DNA of 64,000 bases from Alphaproteobacteria bacterium (GCA_016124335.1 WGNX01000006.1:44794-108793), one strand, 5' to 3'. Positions 1 to 8,963 are shown, counted from the stretch's first letter. The notes: a model not told the origin generated them from the sequence alone. A program made the numbers and translations.

Positions 1-130
1 CGGCGCGGCGCTCGGCCTCGGCGCGCTGCTGGGCGACGCGCGGCTGGTTCCACAGAAGCTCGAAGCCGAGCACCATGGCGATGGCGATGGCGATCGCGAG
101 AATGAGGTTCTTCTGGTCGAATTGCTGCAT
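1..130 (-). CDS. yidC: Membrane protein insertase YidC, N-terminal part (runs off left edge)
   Basis: YidC inserts and folds inner-membrane proteins, alone or with SecYEG. Only the first 43 codons are inside the window. They read as a short polar start (MQQFDQKN), one hydrophobic segment at about residues 9-25 ending FELLWNQ, and the beginning of the periplasmic region, as in Gram-negative YidC. The start ATG lies 14 bases after the end of yidD, and the order rpmH-rnpA-yidD-yidC is the usual bacterial one, which supports the call despite the short piece. Confidence 0.85.
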   Translation of the reverse strand, partial: MQQFDQKNLILAIAIAIAMVLGFELLWNQPRVAQQRAEAERRA

Positions 131-144
131 GGGATATCGCGATC

Positions 145-384
145 TCAAAAGCGCGGGATTTCGCCGCGACGGGGCGGTACGGGATCGAATCCGAAGCCGC
201 CCCAGGGGTGGCAGCGACAGATCCGGCGGACGGCGAGTGCGGAGCCCGCGAGGGCGCCGTGTTCGGCAAGCGCTTCGCGCGCATAGTCCGAACAACTCGG
301 GAGGTAGCGGCAGTTCGCGCCCAGGATCGGGCGCAATGTCCATTGATAGACGATGACGAGTGCGTCGAGCAGGCGCGCGATCAT
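145..384 (-). CDS. yidD: Membrane protein insertion efficiency factor YidD
   Basis: A 79-residue protein of the YidD family, a small membrane-associated factor that helps YidC-dependent insertion. The family signature is visible: an N-terminal hydrophobic stretch (LLDALVIVYQW), then CRYLPSCSDYA at about residues 25-35 and CRCHPWGGFGFDPVP at 56-70, with the conserved cysteines. The chosen ATG overlaps the stop region of rnpA by four bases, implying translational coupling. A longer upstream frame exists but only by reading through rnpA. Confidence 0.9.
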   Translation of the reverse strand: MIARLLDALVIVYQWTLRPILGANCRYLPSCSDYAREALAEHGALAGSALAVRRICRCHPWGGFGFDPVPPRRGEIPRF

Positions 385-740
385 CGCGTCACCGTATCGC
401 GCGGCGCCAGCCGCCGCGCGGCGGCCTCGAAATCGGCCACGAGCCGGTCGAACGCGATGTCCTGCGTCGCGGCACGCGCGATCGCGACATAGTCGTAACC
501 CGCAATACCCGCACGGCCGAGCGCCACGCGTGCGGCCTCCTTGAGGCGACGGCGCGAGCGGTTGCGCACGACGGCGTTGCCGACTTTCTTGGTGGCGGTG
601 AATCCGATGCCGATATGGCTCGTGCCGTCCTCGCGTGCGCGCGCCTGAAGGACAAGCCCGTCCGCCGCCCATTTGCGGCGGGTCGCCGCAACCGCGAGAA
701 ACTGGCTGCGCGTCTTCAGGCGCTCGACCGCGATCGGCAT
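381..740 (-). CDS. rnpA: Ribonuclease P protein component
   Basis: Protein subunit of RNase P, which with the rnpB RNA trims the 5' leader of precursor tRNAs. The 119-residue product is basic and contains the signature RNRSRRRLKEAAR near residues 63-75 and FTATKKVGNAVVRN just before it. The ATG (MPIAVERLKTRSQF) was chosen because family alignment begins there; an in-frame extension upstream would run into the rpmH gene. It sits 52 bases after rpmH and is co-transcribed with it. Confidence 0.93.
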   Translation of the reverse strand: MPIAVERLKTRSQFLAVAATRRKWAADGLVLQARAREDGTSHIGIGFTATKKVGNAVVRNRSRRRLKEAARVALGRAGIAGYDYVAIARAATQDIAFDRLVADFEAAARRLAPRDTVTR

Positions 741-792
741 TCCGATTCCTTTCCGGCGCCGCCCGACGCTGCCGCGGGGCGCCGGGTCCGCG

Positions 793-927
793 CTAGGCGG
801 ACAGGCGCTTACGGCCCTTCGCGCGGCGGCGCTGCAGGACCTTGCGGCCCCCGACCGTCGCCATGCGCGACCGGAAACCGTGCCGCCGCTTGCGGACAAG
901 CTTGCTGGGCTGGTAAGTGCGCTTCAC
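793..927 (-). CDS. rpmH: 50S ribosomal protein L34
   Basis: A 44-residue, very basic protein beginning (M/V)[17 protein letters not shown] and ending GRKRLSA, which is diagnostic of L34. The start codon is GTG, preceded by GGAG nine bases upstream. It is the first gene of the rpmH-rnpA-yidD-yidC operon and has a near-consensus promoter just upstream. Confidence 0.96.
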   Translation of the reverse strand: MKRTYQPSKLVRKRRHGFRSRMATVGGRKVLQRRRAKGRKRLSA

Positions 928-970
928 GACGAAATCTCCAATTCGAATCAATCCGGCAAAACGAGCGGCG

Positions 971-999
971 GTTATACAGACCCGATCCGGCGGCGTCAA
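971..999 (-). promoter_or_regulatory. Housekeeping promoter of rpmH operon
   Basis: On the minus strand the sequence reads TTGACG, a 17-base spacer, then TATAAC: both hexamers one base from consensus with ideal spacing. It places the transcription start roughly 35-40 bases before the rpmH GTG codon. Confidence 0.8.
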
Positions 1000-1109
1000 T
1001 CGACCCATTTTCCTTTTTTCATCAATCGGTTGGTTGCGTTTTTGCGGGTGCGGTGCGTAACCTGTCCGGGCAGCGGGGACGAAACGCCGGAAAGCTCAGG
1101 AATCGCCCG

Positions 1110-1829
1110 ATGTCCGATACAAGGCCCGCAGGCAGCCTCAGACGTTTCATGCCAATCGCTGCCATCGTGGCGGCGGCGGCTTTGTTCTTCGCGAGCGGGC
1201 TTCAGCGCTACGTGACATTCGAGGCGTTGGCCGAGAACAGGGCGGCTCTTGTGGAATGGACGGTCGCGAACCGGTTTGCAGCCGCGGCGCTCTACTTCAT
1301 CACCTATGTCGTGATCGTTGCCGGTTCGCTGCCGGGGGGCGCCATCGCGACGCTTGCGGGCGGATTCCTGTTCGGGACTGTCGTTGGCGGGCTTCTGGCC
1401 GTCGCCGGTGCGACGCTCGGCGCGTGCCTTGTTTTCCTTGCCGCGCGCACGGCGCTTGGCGATGCGCTTCGCCGTCGCGCGGGGCCAACGCTTGAGCGGC
1501 TTGAGGCCGGCTTTCGCCGCAACGCGTTGTCCTATCTTCTTTTCCTGCGGCTCGTGCCGGCGTTCCCGTTCTTTCTGGTCAATCTGGCGCCGGCATTCCT
1601 GGGCATGAAACTTCGCGACTATGCACTGGGCACGTTTTTCGGCATCGTTCCGGGCACATTCGTGTTTGCATCCGTGGGCGCCGGGCTCGGCAGTGTCTTC
1701 GAGCGCGGCGAGCGGCCGGATTTGGGCATCCTTCTGTCGCCGCCGGTGCTGTTGCCGCTGCTGGCACTAGCGGCACTTTCGCTCCTGCCTGTTTTTCTCG
1801 GCCGTCGCGCGAAGGGAGAAAGCCAATGA
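1110..1829 (+). CDS. TVP38/TMEM64 family (DedA-like) membrane protein
   Basis: A 239-residue polytopic inner-membrane protein of the TVP38/TMEM64 (SNARE-associated/VTT) family. Seen directly: a first membrane segment at about residues 15-33, the family core with GGAIATLAGGFLFG and FFLVNLAPAFLG, and a last hydrophobic segment near the C-terminus. Molecular function in bacteria is not firmly known; relatives act as lipid scramblases or transporters. Its stop overlaps the start of the next gene (ATGA), so the two are translationally coupled; TVP38 proteins next to, or fused with, this type of flavin reductase recur in many bacteria. Confidence 0.85.
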   Translation: MSDTRPAGSLRRFMPIAAIVAAAALFFASGLQRYVTFEALAENRAALVEWTVANRFAAAALYFITYVVIVAGSLPGGAIATLAGGFLFGTVVGGLLAVAGATLGACLVFLAARTALGDALRRRAGPTLERLEAGFRRNALSYLLFLRLVPAFPFFLVNLAPAFLGMKLRDYALGTFFGIVPGTFVFASVGAGLGSVFERGERPDLGILLSPPVLLPLLALAALSLLPVFLGRRAKGESQ

Positions 1830-3259
1830 CTGAACGGCTTGATGTCGATCTCTGCGTGATCGGCGGCGGCTCGGCCGGGCTCAGTCTTGCTGCCGGGGCT
1901 TCCCAACTCGGCCTCAAGGTCGTGCTGTGCGAAGCGGGCCGGATGGGCGGCGACTGCCTCAATTCCGGCTGCGTTCCCTCCAAGGCGCTGATCGCGGCGG
2001 CGGGCGCCGCGCACGCGGTACGCACGGCCGAACGTTTCGGCGTGCATCTGCGCACGCCGGCCGTGGTCGACTATGCGGGCGTGCGCGCGCATGTCCGGCG
2101 AACGATCGAGGCGATCGCACCCAATGATTCGGTCGCGCGTTTCACGGGGCTCGGCGTCCGCGTCATCGAAGCGCGCGCCCGGTTCGTGTCACCCGATGCG
2201 GTGGAGGCCGGGAATTTCTACATCTCCGCCCGGAAGTTCGCGATCGCGACCGGAAGCCGGCCGGCGATTCCACCGATCCCGGGTCTCGACGATGTCGGCT
2301 ACCTCACCAACGAAACAGTCTTCGATCTCGACGCGCGCCCGGATCACCTTCTTGTCGTGGGCGGGGGTGCGATCGGATGCGAGCTTGCGCAAGCCCATGC
2401 GCGGCTCGGTACACGCGTGACGCTCGTCGAAGCCGGCGAGATCCTGCCGCGCGAGGATCGCGAGGCCGCAGCGGTCGTGCGCCGTGCGCTGCTTGCCGAC
2501 GGGGTGACGCTGCACGAAAGCACAAAGGTCGTCCGCTTCGAGAAGCACGAGGTCGCGCCCGTGGCGATCGTTGCGGATGCGGGCGGCGGGGAAACGCCGA
2601 TCGCATTCTCGCACGTCCTGATCGCCACGGGCCGCGCGCCGAACGTCGAAGATCTCGGTCTCGACAAGGCCGGCGTCGATTACGGCCCGCGCGGCATCGC
2701 CGTCGACCGGCGGCTCTTCACCGCGAACCGCCGCATCGTGGCGCTGGGCGACGTCTCGGGCGCACCGCAATTCACGCACGTCGCCGGCTGGCATGCCGGA
2801 ATCGCGATCCGCAACCTGTGCTTCCGCATGCCGGTTGCCGCCGATACGCGCGCGATCCCGCACGTGACCTATACGGCGCCGGAGCTTGCACAAGTCGGCC
2901 CGACCGAGGAGGAATTGCGGGCCGGCGGGATTTCACCGCGCGCCGTGCGCTGGGCATTCGCCGAAAACGACCGCGCGCAGGCGACCGGCGAGACCGAAGG
3001 ATTCGTCAAGCTGCTGGCGAACACGAAGGGCCGCATCCTTGCGGCCACGATCGTCGGCGCCCATGCCGGCGATCTGCTGGCGCCGTGGATCTCTGCCGTT
3101 TCGCGCCGCGCGAAGCTCTCCGAAATGGCAGGGCTGACGATGCCCTATCCCACGCTTTCGGAAGCGGGCAAGCGCGCGGCCGGGTCGTACTTCGCGCCCC
3201 AGCTTTTCTCGCCGCGCACGCGCAAGCTCGTCCGGTTCCTGTTTCGCCTGCCGTTCTGA
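1826..3259 (+). CDS. FAD-dependent pyridine nucleotide-disulfide oxidoreductase (mercuric reductase-like)
   Basis: A 477-residue class I disulfide reductase. An N-terminal FAD dinucleotide fold (VIGGGSAG), the redox-active pair in GGDCLNSGCVPSK (Cys44 and Cys49), a central NAD(P)H-binding GGGAIGCELA, the second FAD motif ALGDVSG, and a C-terminal dimerisation domain are all present in order. The C-terminus lacks the extra vicinal cysteines of true mercuric reductases, and the lipoamide dehydrogenase partners are absent, so the substrate is unknown. The coupling to a TVP38 membrane protein suggests a membrane-linked redox role (inference). Confidence 0.85.
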   Translation: MTERLDVDLCVIGGGSAGLSLAAGASQLGLKVVLCEAGRMGGDCLNSGCVPSKALIAAAGAAHAVRTAERFGVHLRTPAVVDYAGVRAHVRRTIEAIAPNDSVARFTGLGVRVIEARARFVSPDAVEAGNFYISARKFAIATGSRPAIPPIPGLDDVGYLTNETVFDLDARPDHLLVVGGGAIGCELAQAHARLGTRVTLVEAGEILPREDREAAAVVRRALLADGVTLHESTKVVRFEKHEVAPVAIVADAGGGETPIAFSHVLIATGRAPNVEDLGLDKAGVDYGPRGIAVDRRLFTANRRIVALGDVSGAPQFTHVAGWHAGIAIRNLCFRMPVAADTRAIPHVTYTAPELAQVGPTEEELRAGGISPRAVRWAFAENDRAQATGETEGFVKLLANTKGRILAATIVGAHAGDLLAPWISAVSRRAKLSEMAGLTMPYPTLSEAGKRAAGSYFAPQLFSPRTRKLVRFLFRLPF

Positions 3260-3269
3260 CAGCTGCCGG

Positions 3270-4460
3270 TCAGTCGAGCGCCATCAACAGCGATTTCAGA
3301 TAGGCGCTTTCGGGCAAATGCGGGTGCAGCGGATGGTCGCCCGCGGCACCTGCCACGCGCACGATGCGGGCGGACCGGCCTGCGTCGTGCACGCCGCGCG
3401 CGACTTCTTCCAGGAAGCTTTCGGCGGTGACGTTGTGCGAGCACGAGGCCGCGAACAGGAATCCGCCCGGCGCAACAAGACCGGCCGACATGCGCGCGAG
3501 TTTGCGATAGCCCTTCAGCGCCGTCGGCACGTCCTTGCGCGATTTCGCAAACGCGGGCGGGTCGGCGACGACGACCTCGAATCGTTCACCGGCCGCCGTC
3601 AGGCGATCGAGCAGGCCGAACACTTCCGCCTTCTCGTACCGGCATTTCGCGGCCACGCCGTTCGCCTCGGCCGCGCGCTTTGCAAGATCGAGCGCGCCTT
3701 CCGAGCGGTCGACCATCGTGACCTGTGCGGCGTCGTGCTTGGCTGCAAGCACGCCGAAGCCGCCGGCATAAGTGTAGAGATCGAGCACGCGCGCATCGGC
3801 CGCGATCGCGGCGACCGCGCGCCGGTTGTCGCGCTGGTCGTAGAACCAGCCCGTTTTCTGGCCGCCGGCCGCATCGGCGAAGAACGTCGCGCCGTTCTCG
3901 ACGAGCCGGACCGGGCCGTCGATCGCGCCTCGGACGGTCATCACGCTCGAGGAAAGCCCCTCAAGCTCGCGCGCGGGCGAATCGTCGCGCAGGACGATGT
4001 TCGCCGGCGAGAGCACGCTGTCGATTGCCGCCAAGAGCAGGGGCCACAGCGTTTCCACGCCGGCCGCATTGCGCTGCACGACCAGCGTGTCGCCGTATCG
4101 GTCGATCACCAGGCCGGGCAAGCCGTCGGCCTCGGCGTGAACAAGCCGGTAGTAACCTCCGGGAATCAGGCGTTCGCGCAGCGCCAGTGCGGCGGCGAGG
4201 CGTTCGGCGCACCATTTTTCGTCGACCGGCCGCGCGGGATCGCGCTCGAGGAGGCGCGCGGCGATCAGCGTGTGCGAATTGAAATACGCCGTCCCCAGCG
4301 GTTCGCCGTGGCTGGCAACGAGCTGCACGAGCGCGCCGCGCGCGAGTGCTTTCGCGGCGTTGTCCATCTGGATCTCGTTCGAGAAGATCCAGGGATAGCC
4401 GGTGCGCACGCGCTTGTGTCGCTGCGGCTGGAGGCGGATGGTGGACAGGTCTGTCGTCAT
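3270..4460 (-). CDS. Class I SAM-dependent 23S rRNA methyltransferase, RlmI-like
   Basis: A 396-residue protein with the RlmI architecture: a PUA-like RNA-binding domain over about residues 1-75, then a Rossmann methyltransferase with LDLYTYAGGFG near 226-236, DPPAF at 300-304 and the catalytic cysteine candidate in SCSH (Cys340). RlmI makes m5C in 23S rRNA; the family also has members of unknown specificity, so I leave the symbol empty. It converges with the flavin reductase gene, only ten bases apart. Confidence 0.85.
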   Translation of the reverse strand: MTTDLSTIRLQPQRHKRVRTGYPWIFSNEIQMDNAAKALARGALVQLVASHGEPLGTAYFNSHTLIAARLLERDPARPVDEKWCAERLAAALALRERLIPGGYYRLVHAEADGLPGLVIDRYGDTLVVQRNAAGVETLWPLLLAAIDSVLSPANIVLRDDSPARELEGLSSSVMTVRGAIDGPVRLVENGATFFADAAGGQKTGWFYDQRDNRRAVAAIAADARVLDLYTYAGGFGVLAAKHDAAQVTMVDRSEGALDLAKRAAEANGVAAKCRYEKAEVFGLLDRLTAAGERFEVVVADPPAFAKSRKDVPTALKGYRKLARMSAGLVAPGGFLFAASCSHNVTAESFLEEVARGVHDAGRSARIVRVAGAAGDHPLHPHLPESAYLKSLLMALD

Positions 4461-4507
4461 GGCGGCGGGAAACTGCGCGCCCGCGCGCCGGATTGCAAGG
4501 GCGGCGG

Positions 4508-6298
4508 TCAGTCGCCCAGCGCTTCGCCTTCCCGGCGCGGATCGGCGCCGCCCAGAAGCTGCGCGCGGCCCTGCCGGCGGACGACCTGGATCGCATGCAG
4601 GCCGCTCGTCTCAGGCACGATCGCCACTTCGTGACCCAGCGCACGCAGCTCCGGGGCGAGGGCGGCAAGCGGCGTGTCGCGCTCAAGCTCGCTCACGCCG
4701 TTCAGGTTGACGGCGTGCGGCAGGGCGACGGCCTTCTGGACGTCGAGGCCCCAATCGAGAACGCCGACGATCGCCTGCGCGACGTAAGGAATGATCCGTG
4801 GCCCGCCGGGCGAACCGATCGCGAGCACCAGCCTGTTCTCGCGGTCCAGCACGATGGTGGGCGACATCGAGCTGCGCGGGCGCTTGCCGGGTTCGATGCG
4901 GTTGATGTTCGGGATCTCGCCGTCGCTGGGCCGCAGCGCGAAATCCGTCATGTGATTGTTGAGAAGGAACCCACGCACGAAGACGCGGCTGCCGAAAGCC
5001 TGCTCGACCGAGGATGTCATCGAAACCGCGTTGCCCGCGGCATCGACGACGACCATGTGTGTGGTCGCGGGAATCTCGCTCGACGTGTCGGGCGCGCGAA
5101 GGGCGGCGCGCTGGAAGCGCCCCGGCTCCGCCTTGCCCATGCTCTTGTTCGCGTCGATGAGCTTGGAGCGAAGCGCCAGATACTTGCGGTCGATGAGTTT
5201 GGCGACCGGGACTTGTTCGAAATCGCCGTCGGCCACATAGCGCGCGCGATCCGCGAATGCCAGCCGCTCGGCCTCGAGCAGCGTGTGGATCGCGGGCAGC
5301 GAATTCGCGGAGGTCTGGCGCAGGTCGAAACGCTCGACCATGCCGAGGATCTGCGCGATCGCGATACCGCCCGACGAGGGCGGCCCCATGCCGCAGACCT
5401 TGTAGACGCGATAGGCCGCGCAGACCGGCGCGCGCTTGGCGGCGCGGTAATTCTTCAGATCATCGAGCGAAAGCGGGCCCGGCGTGCCGTTCTCGGCAAC
5501 GGCGCGCACCATCGCGCGCGCCAGCCCGCCGGTGTAGAACGCGGGCGCGCTGCCGTTGGCGATGATGCGCAGGGTTTCGGCCAACTGCGGATTGACAAGG
5601 CGCGTGCCGGCCGGTTTCGGGTTGCCGTCGGCGTCGTAGAAATATTCGCGCGTTGCGGCAAATTCCTTGAGTTGGGGCGTTTCCGCGACAAGCTGGGCCA
5701 GGCGCGGCGAGATCGCGAAGCCGTCGGTTGCAAGGCGCATCGCCGGTTCGAACAGGCGTGGCCAGGGCAGGCGGCCATGGTCGTCGTGCGCCAGTGCCAG
5801 CATCGCGACAAGCCCCGGCACGCCGACCGCATGACCGCCCATTGCGGCCTGCGCGAAGGGCTGCGGCTTGCCGTCCTTGTCGAGGAACATGCCGGGCTTT
5901 GCATCCGACGGCGCGGTCTCGCGCCCGTCGTAGGCTTCGATCTTCCTGGTTTCGGCGTTGTAGTGGACGAGGAAGGCGCCGCCGCCGATGCCCGAACTCT
6001 GCGGCTCCACCAGCGTCAGCACCATCTGCATGGCGATGGCCGCATCGAGCGCGCTGCCGCCCTGGCGCAGGATCTGGCGCCCGGCGTCGGCCGCGATCGG
6101 ATTGGCCGCCACGACCATCTGGCGTTCGGCCGGCACGGCCGCGCGGGTGGCGGCAGTGCCCGTCGGTCCTTCGGGCTGCGGGCGGACGGTCTGGGCAGCG
6201 AGCGAAACCGGCAGAACGAGCGCCAGCATCGCGGCCGTGCAGGCCGCACGCCGCGACCAGCCTGAAAGACGCGGCACTGGCGAGGGGCCAAATTTCAC
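4508..6298 (-). CDS. ggt: Gamma-glutamyltransferase (glutathione hydrolase) proenzyme
   Basis: A 596-residue exported Ntn-hydrolase that cleaves the gamma-glutamyl bond of glutathione and related peptides. It starts with a basic region and a hydrophobic signal segment (residues about 20-35, ending SLAAQ). The autoprocessing site is seen as ATTHMVVVD, where Thr412 would become the N-terminal nucleophile of the small subunit; the glycine-rich GSPGGPRI near residue 500 and the large-subunit ALDAAIAM block are also typical. A second, divergent family member lies about 2.7 kb away and is probably cytoplasmic. Confidence 0.9.
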   Translation of the reverse strand: MKFGPSPVPRLSGWSRRAACTAAMLALVLPVSLAAQTVRPQPEGPTGTAATRAAVPAERQMVVAANPIAADAGRQILRQGGSALDAAIAMQMVLTLVEPQSSGIGGGAFLVHYNAETRKIEAYDGRETAPSDAKPGMFLDKDGKPQPFAQAAMGGHAVGVPGLVAMLALAHDDHGRLPWPRLFEPAMRLATDGFAISPRLAQLVAETPQLKEFAATREYFYDADGNPKPAGTRLVNPQLAETLRIIANGSAPAFYTGGLARAMVRAVAENGTPGPLSLDDLKNYRAAKRAPVCAAYRVYKVCGMGPPSSGGIAIAQILGMVERFDLRQTSANSLPAIHTLLEAERLAFADRARYVADGDFEQVPVAKLIDRKYLALRSKLIDANKSMGKAEPGRFQRAALRAPDTSSEIPATTHMVVVDAAGNAVSMTSSVEQAFGSRVFVRGFLLNNHMTDFALRPSDGEIPNINRIEPGKRPRSSMSPTIVLDRENRLVLAIGSPGGPRIIPYVAQAIVGVLDWGLDVQKAVALPHAVNLNGVSELERDTPLAALAPELRALGHEVAIVPETSGLHAIQVVRRQGRAQLLGGADPRREGEALGD

Positions 6299-6421
6299 GC
6301 GCGGGCGATCCTGTCCGGGGTCGGCCGGCGACGGGGGGCCGGCGATTTCGAGGCGAGGAATCTAGGCGCTTCGGACGATTTCGGGCAAGAGACGAGTGGC
6401 ACCGGCCGTCGGAAAACCGGC

Positions 6422-6961
6422 CTATTTCGCCGTCGCGACGAACCGATAGATGCCCGGCTGGTCGTGCTTGGCGCCCAGAAGCGCATCGAGCGCCCCGCGG
6501 CTGTCGGTGGCGGCGGCAATTCCGGGTGGCAGCCGGATCGCGAAGGCCGGGCAATCAAGTTCGCGCGCGAGTTGTTCGATCGAGCCGAGCATCGCGCCGG
6601 CCGGTCCTTCGCTGTCGATCAGGCCGAACGCGACGAGATTGTCGATATCGAGCCTGCGGCCGGCGGCAAGGTCGGGGCGCACGGCAAAGCTGCACAGGGC
6701 CTGCAGATAGCCCCGGCCGTCCTCGATTCCCAGCAGGCCGCTTTCCTCGCGCGGCTGGCGCCGACGTCGGCCGCGCATGCCTGGCGGCTCGGCGCCCATC
6801 GCCTCGGCATAGCGCAGCCACGCGGGCAGGGTCAGATGCCCGGCCGCAAGCTGGGCGAGCGGGAAGGCCCGAAGCACATCCGCACCGGTCAGGCGCCGCG
6901 CCAAGAAGCGGCGTCCCTGGGTGGCCTGTCCCTTGCCGGTATGGAGCGGGCGGATCGTCAT
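6422..6961 (-). CDS. Conserved hypothetical protein next to fnr, weakly GNAT-like
   Basis: A 179-residue protein that I do not recognise with confidence. It begins MTIRPLHTGKGQ and contains an Arg-rich patch (MRGRRRRQPREESG) followed by a regular alternating hydrophobic pattern (GYLQALCSFAVRPDL) that resembles an acyltransferase fold, but no acetyl-CoA motif is clear. The start was set at this ATG because upstream in-frame codons run back into the divergent fnr gene. It faces away from the FNR-type regulator across a 194-base gap with an FNR box, so it may be oxygen-regulated. Confidence 0.6.
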   Translation of the reverse strand: MTIRPLHTGKGQATQGRRFLARRLTGADVLRAFPLAQLAAGHLTLPAWLRYAEAMGAEPPGMRGRRRRQPREESGLLGIEDGRGYLQALCSFAVRPDLAAGRRLDIDNLVAFGLIDSEGPAGAMLGSIEQLARELDCPAFAIRLPPGIAAATDSRGALDALLGAKHDQPGIYRFVATAK

Positions 6962-6997
6962 GGTCTGCGATGATGCCGGGCGCCGGAAAGTCGTGCG

Positions 6998-7011
6998 TTG
7001 ACCTGAATCAA
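6998..7011. promoter_or_regulatory. FNR/FixK-type operator
   Basis: TTGACCTGAATCAA matches the FNR/FixK consensus TTGAT-N4-ATCAA at nine of ten specified bases. It lies between two divergent genes: 37 bases from the start of the minus-strand hypothetical gene and about 144 bases before the ATG of the FNR-type regulator. The position close to the hypothetical gene would suit either repression of it or control of the regulator from a distance. Confidence 0.65.
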
Positions 7012-7154
7012 CCGGGCCGGCGACAGCGCGGAATTGTCTATTTCCGGAGCCGTTTCTTGACCGGAAGCATCTGCGGTATGCGGGGGCTCTTGTGTCTGGA
7101 AGGCGAAGGCTCCAAAATGTATTGCCCGTCCCCAAACGGGGCGGCTGGAGAAAC

Positions 7155-7907
7155 ATGTCGACTTCACCCCGCGGACAGGAAGCGGCCCGGACGACGACAG
7201 CCGACCGTCTGCGGGCGTTCGAATCGCCGTGCGACGATTGCGCGATCCGCGAGACGAGCGTTTGCGAGGTGCTGGACCCGGCACAGCTTGCCCGGCTGCG
7301 CACGATCACGACGGTCGTGCGCCTCGATCCGCATTCCACGCTGTTTCAGGAAGGCGAGGCGGCCGAGCACCTGTCGAACGTCGTCGAAGGGGCGGTCAAG
7401 CTCTACAAGCTGCTGCCCGACGGACGACGCCAGATCACCGGCTTCCTGTTCCCCGGCGATTTCCTGGGCGTGGCGCTCAACAAGACCTATGCCTATTCGG
7501 CCGAGGCGATCACCAAGCTGCGCCTGTGCCGCTTCCCGCGCCAGCGGATGGAAAACCTGCTGAAGGAACTGCCGAACCTCGAGCATCGCCTGCTCGAGAT
7601 GGCGGGCAACGAGCTTGTGGCCGCACAGGACCAGATGCTGCTGCTGGGCCGCAAGACGGCGCGCGAACGGCTGGCGAGCTTCCTGCTGATGCTGGCGCGC
7701 CGCGCGCGCGCGCGCGGCCAGCCCGAAAATCCGCTGCCGCTGCCGATGAGCCGCGCCGACATCGCCGATTATCTGGGCCTGACGATCGAGACGGTGAGCC
7801 GCACCTTCACGCAGCTGCGCAAGGACGGCACGATCGCGCTGCCCGAACAGACGCGCGTGGAACTGGTGAACCGCGCGAAGCTCGAGGAACTTGCCGAAGG
7901 CGGCTGA
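7155..7907 (+). CDS. Crp/Fnr family transcriptional regulator of oxygen-sensing FNR type
   Basis: A 250-residue regulator with an N-terminal cysteine cluster (Cys26, Cys29, Cys37, in CDDCAIRETSVC), a fourth cysteine at 125, a cyclic-nucleotide-like beta barrel, a long dimerisation helix and a C-terminal winged helix with IETVSRTF, the E-xx-SR recognition signature of FNR. Four cysteines are what a [4Fe-4S] oxygen sensor needs, so it is probably an FnrL/AadR-like protein rather than a FixK lacking cysteines. The ATG was chosen for a GGAG four bases upstream; an in-frame TTG 63 bases earlier is less likely. Confidence 0.9.
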   Translation: MSTSPRGQEAARTTTADRLRAFESPCDDCAIRETSVCEVLDPAQLARLRTITTVVRLDPHSTLFQEGEAAEHLSNVVEGAVKLYKLLPDGRRQITGFLFPGDFLGVALNKTYAYSAEAITKLRLCRFPRQRMENLLKELPNLEHRLLEMAGNELVAAQDQMLLLGRKTARERLASFLLMLARRARARGQPENPLPLPMSRADIADYLGLTIETVSRTFTQLRKDGTIALPEQTRVELVNRAKLEELAEGG

Positions 7908-7916
7908 CGGCGGCTT

Positions 7917-8417
7917 CTACTTGCTCGCCGCGATGGGCCGCGCGAACTGCGGCTCGGTATCCCACGGAAACATGATCCACGTGTCCTGGCTGGTCTCGGT
8001 CACGTAGGTGTCGACCATCGGCTTGCCGGCGGGCTTCGCGTAGACGGTCGCGAAATGCGCGCCCGGCAGCATCGCGCGCACGATCTTGGCGGTCGTGCCG
8101 GTGTCGACCAGATCGTCGATGATGAGCCAGCGCGGACCGGGCGCATCGCGCGTGCTGTCGGCAAGCGGCTTCAGGATGTTCGATTTCGCGCCGATCTGCT
8201 GGCCCTGATAGGTGGCGACCGAAACGGTGTCGATGATGCGCAGCTCCAGTTCGCGCGCGATGATGCCCGCCGGGATCAGCCCGCCGCGCGTGACCGCCAC
8301 GATGCCCCGCCACGGCCCGCCGGCGACGAGCTTCCAGGCGAGCGCCTTGCAGTCGCGGTGAAGCTCCTGCCAGGAAACGGTGAACATCTTCTTGTAGCTG
8401 TCGTCGGCGGTGGCCAT
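7917..8417 (-). CDS. gpt: Xanthine phosphoribosyltransferase
   Basis: A 166-residue purine salvage enzyme that transfers phosphoribose from PRPP to xanthine or guanine. The PRPP-binding signature reads LIIDDLVDTGTTA near residues 98-110, with the N-terminal VAVTRGGLIPAG also typical of Gpt. It ends nine bases from the convergent fnr-like gene. Confidence 0.92.
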   Translation of the reverse strand: MATADDSYKKMFTVSWQELHRDCKALAWKLVAGGPWRGIVAVTRGGLIPAGIIARELELRIIDTVSVATYQGQQIGAKSNILKPLADSTRDAPGPRWLIIDDLVDTGTTAKIVRAMLPGAHFATVYAKPAGKPMVDTYVTETSQDTWIMFPWDTEPQFARPIAASK

Positions 8418-8484
8418 GGGCGGTTCCCTCGAGCGCGTTCGATGGCGCTATTTGCAGCACCGGGCACGCGGTGCGCAAGCACGA

Positions 8485-8907
8485 TCAGACCGACGGCCGG
8501 CGCGCCTTGAGGAGATAGACGCCCGCGATGCGGAATGTCCCGTCGGGCTGGCGGCGCATCTCGTAGACGGCCACGGCCGAGGTGCCGTCGAGCCCTTCGA
8601 ACTCCACCGCCTGCGCGATGCCGTCGGGCCGCTCGACGGCTTGCGCGAATTCGAAGCGGCGCGGCCGGTAGATCATGCCGTAGCCCTGGCGGACCATCGC
8701 CATGAAGCTGGCCGGATCGCCGAACATCGCCCGGATCGTGGCGTCGGCGAAACCGAATGCGCGCTCGCCGTCGTCGGCGCGGAAGGCGTCGATCTGGCGC
8801 TCGATCGTCTGGCGGATCGCGGCGGCATCGCCCGGCGCGATGCCCTGCGCGTGGGCGGACGATGCCCACAAAAGAGCGGCACAGAAGGCCAGAAAGAATT
8901 TGCGCAT
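8485..8907 (-). CDS. DUF4864 family exported protein
   Basis: A 140-residue protein with a clear cleavable signal peptide (MRKFFLAFCAALLWASSAHA, then QG). The mature part fits the DUF4864 pattern: IRQTIERQIDAFRADDGERAF, then FGDPASFMAMVRQGY and a closing strand GTFRIAGVYLL. Function is unknown. It is divergent from the second gamma-glutamyltransferase-family gene, 56 bases apart. Confidence 0.8.
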   Translation of the reverse strand: MRKFFLAFCAALLWASSAHAQGIAPGDAAAIRQTIERQIDAFRADDGERAFGFADATIRAMFGDPASFMAMVRQGYGMIYRPRRFEFAQAVERPDGIAQAVEFEGLDGTSAVAVYEMRRQPDGTFRIAGVYLLKARRPSV

Positions 8908-8963
8908 TGCCGGAGCCCCCCTCTACAAAAAGCCTGTTCCTTCCCCGCAGCAAAGGCAAGCCC

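Noticed and set aside
1826..3259. True mercuric reductase (merA)
   Set aside because: There is no N-terminal heavy-metal domain, no C-terminal vicinal cysteine pair and no mer genes nearby.
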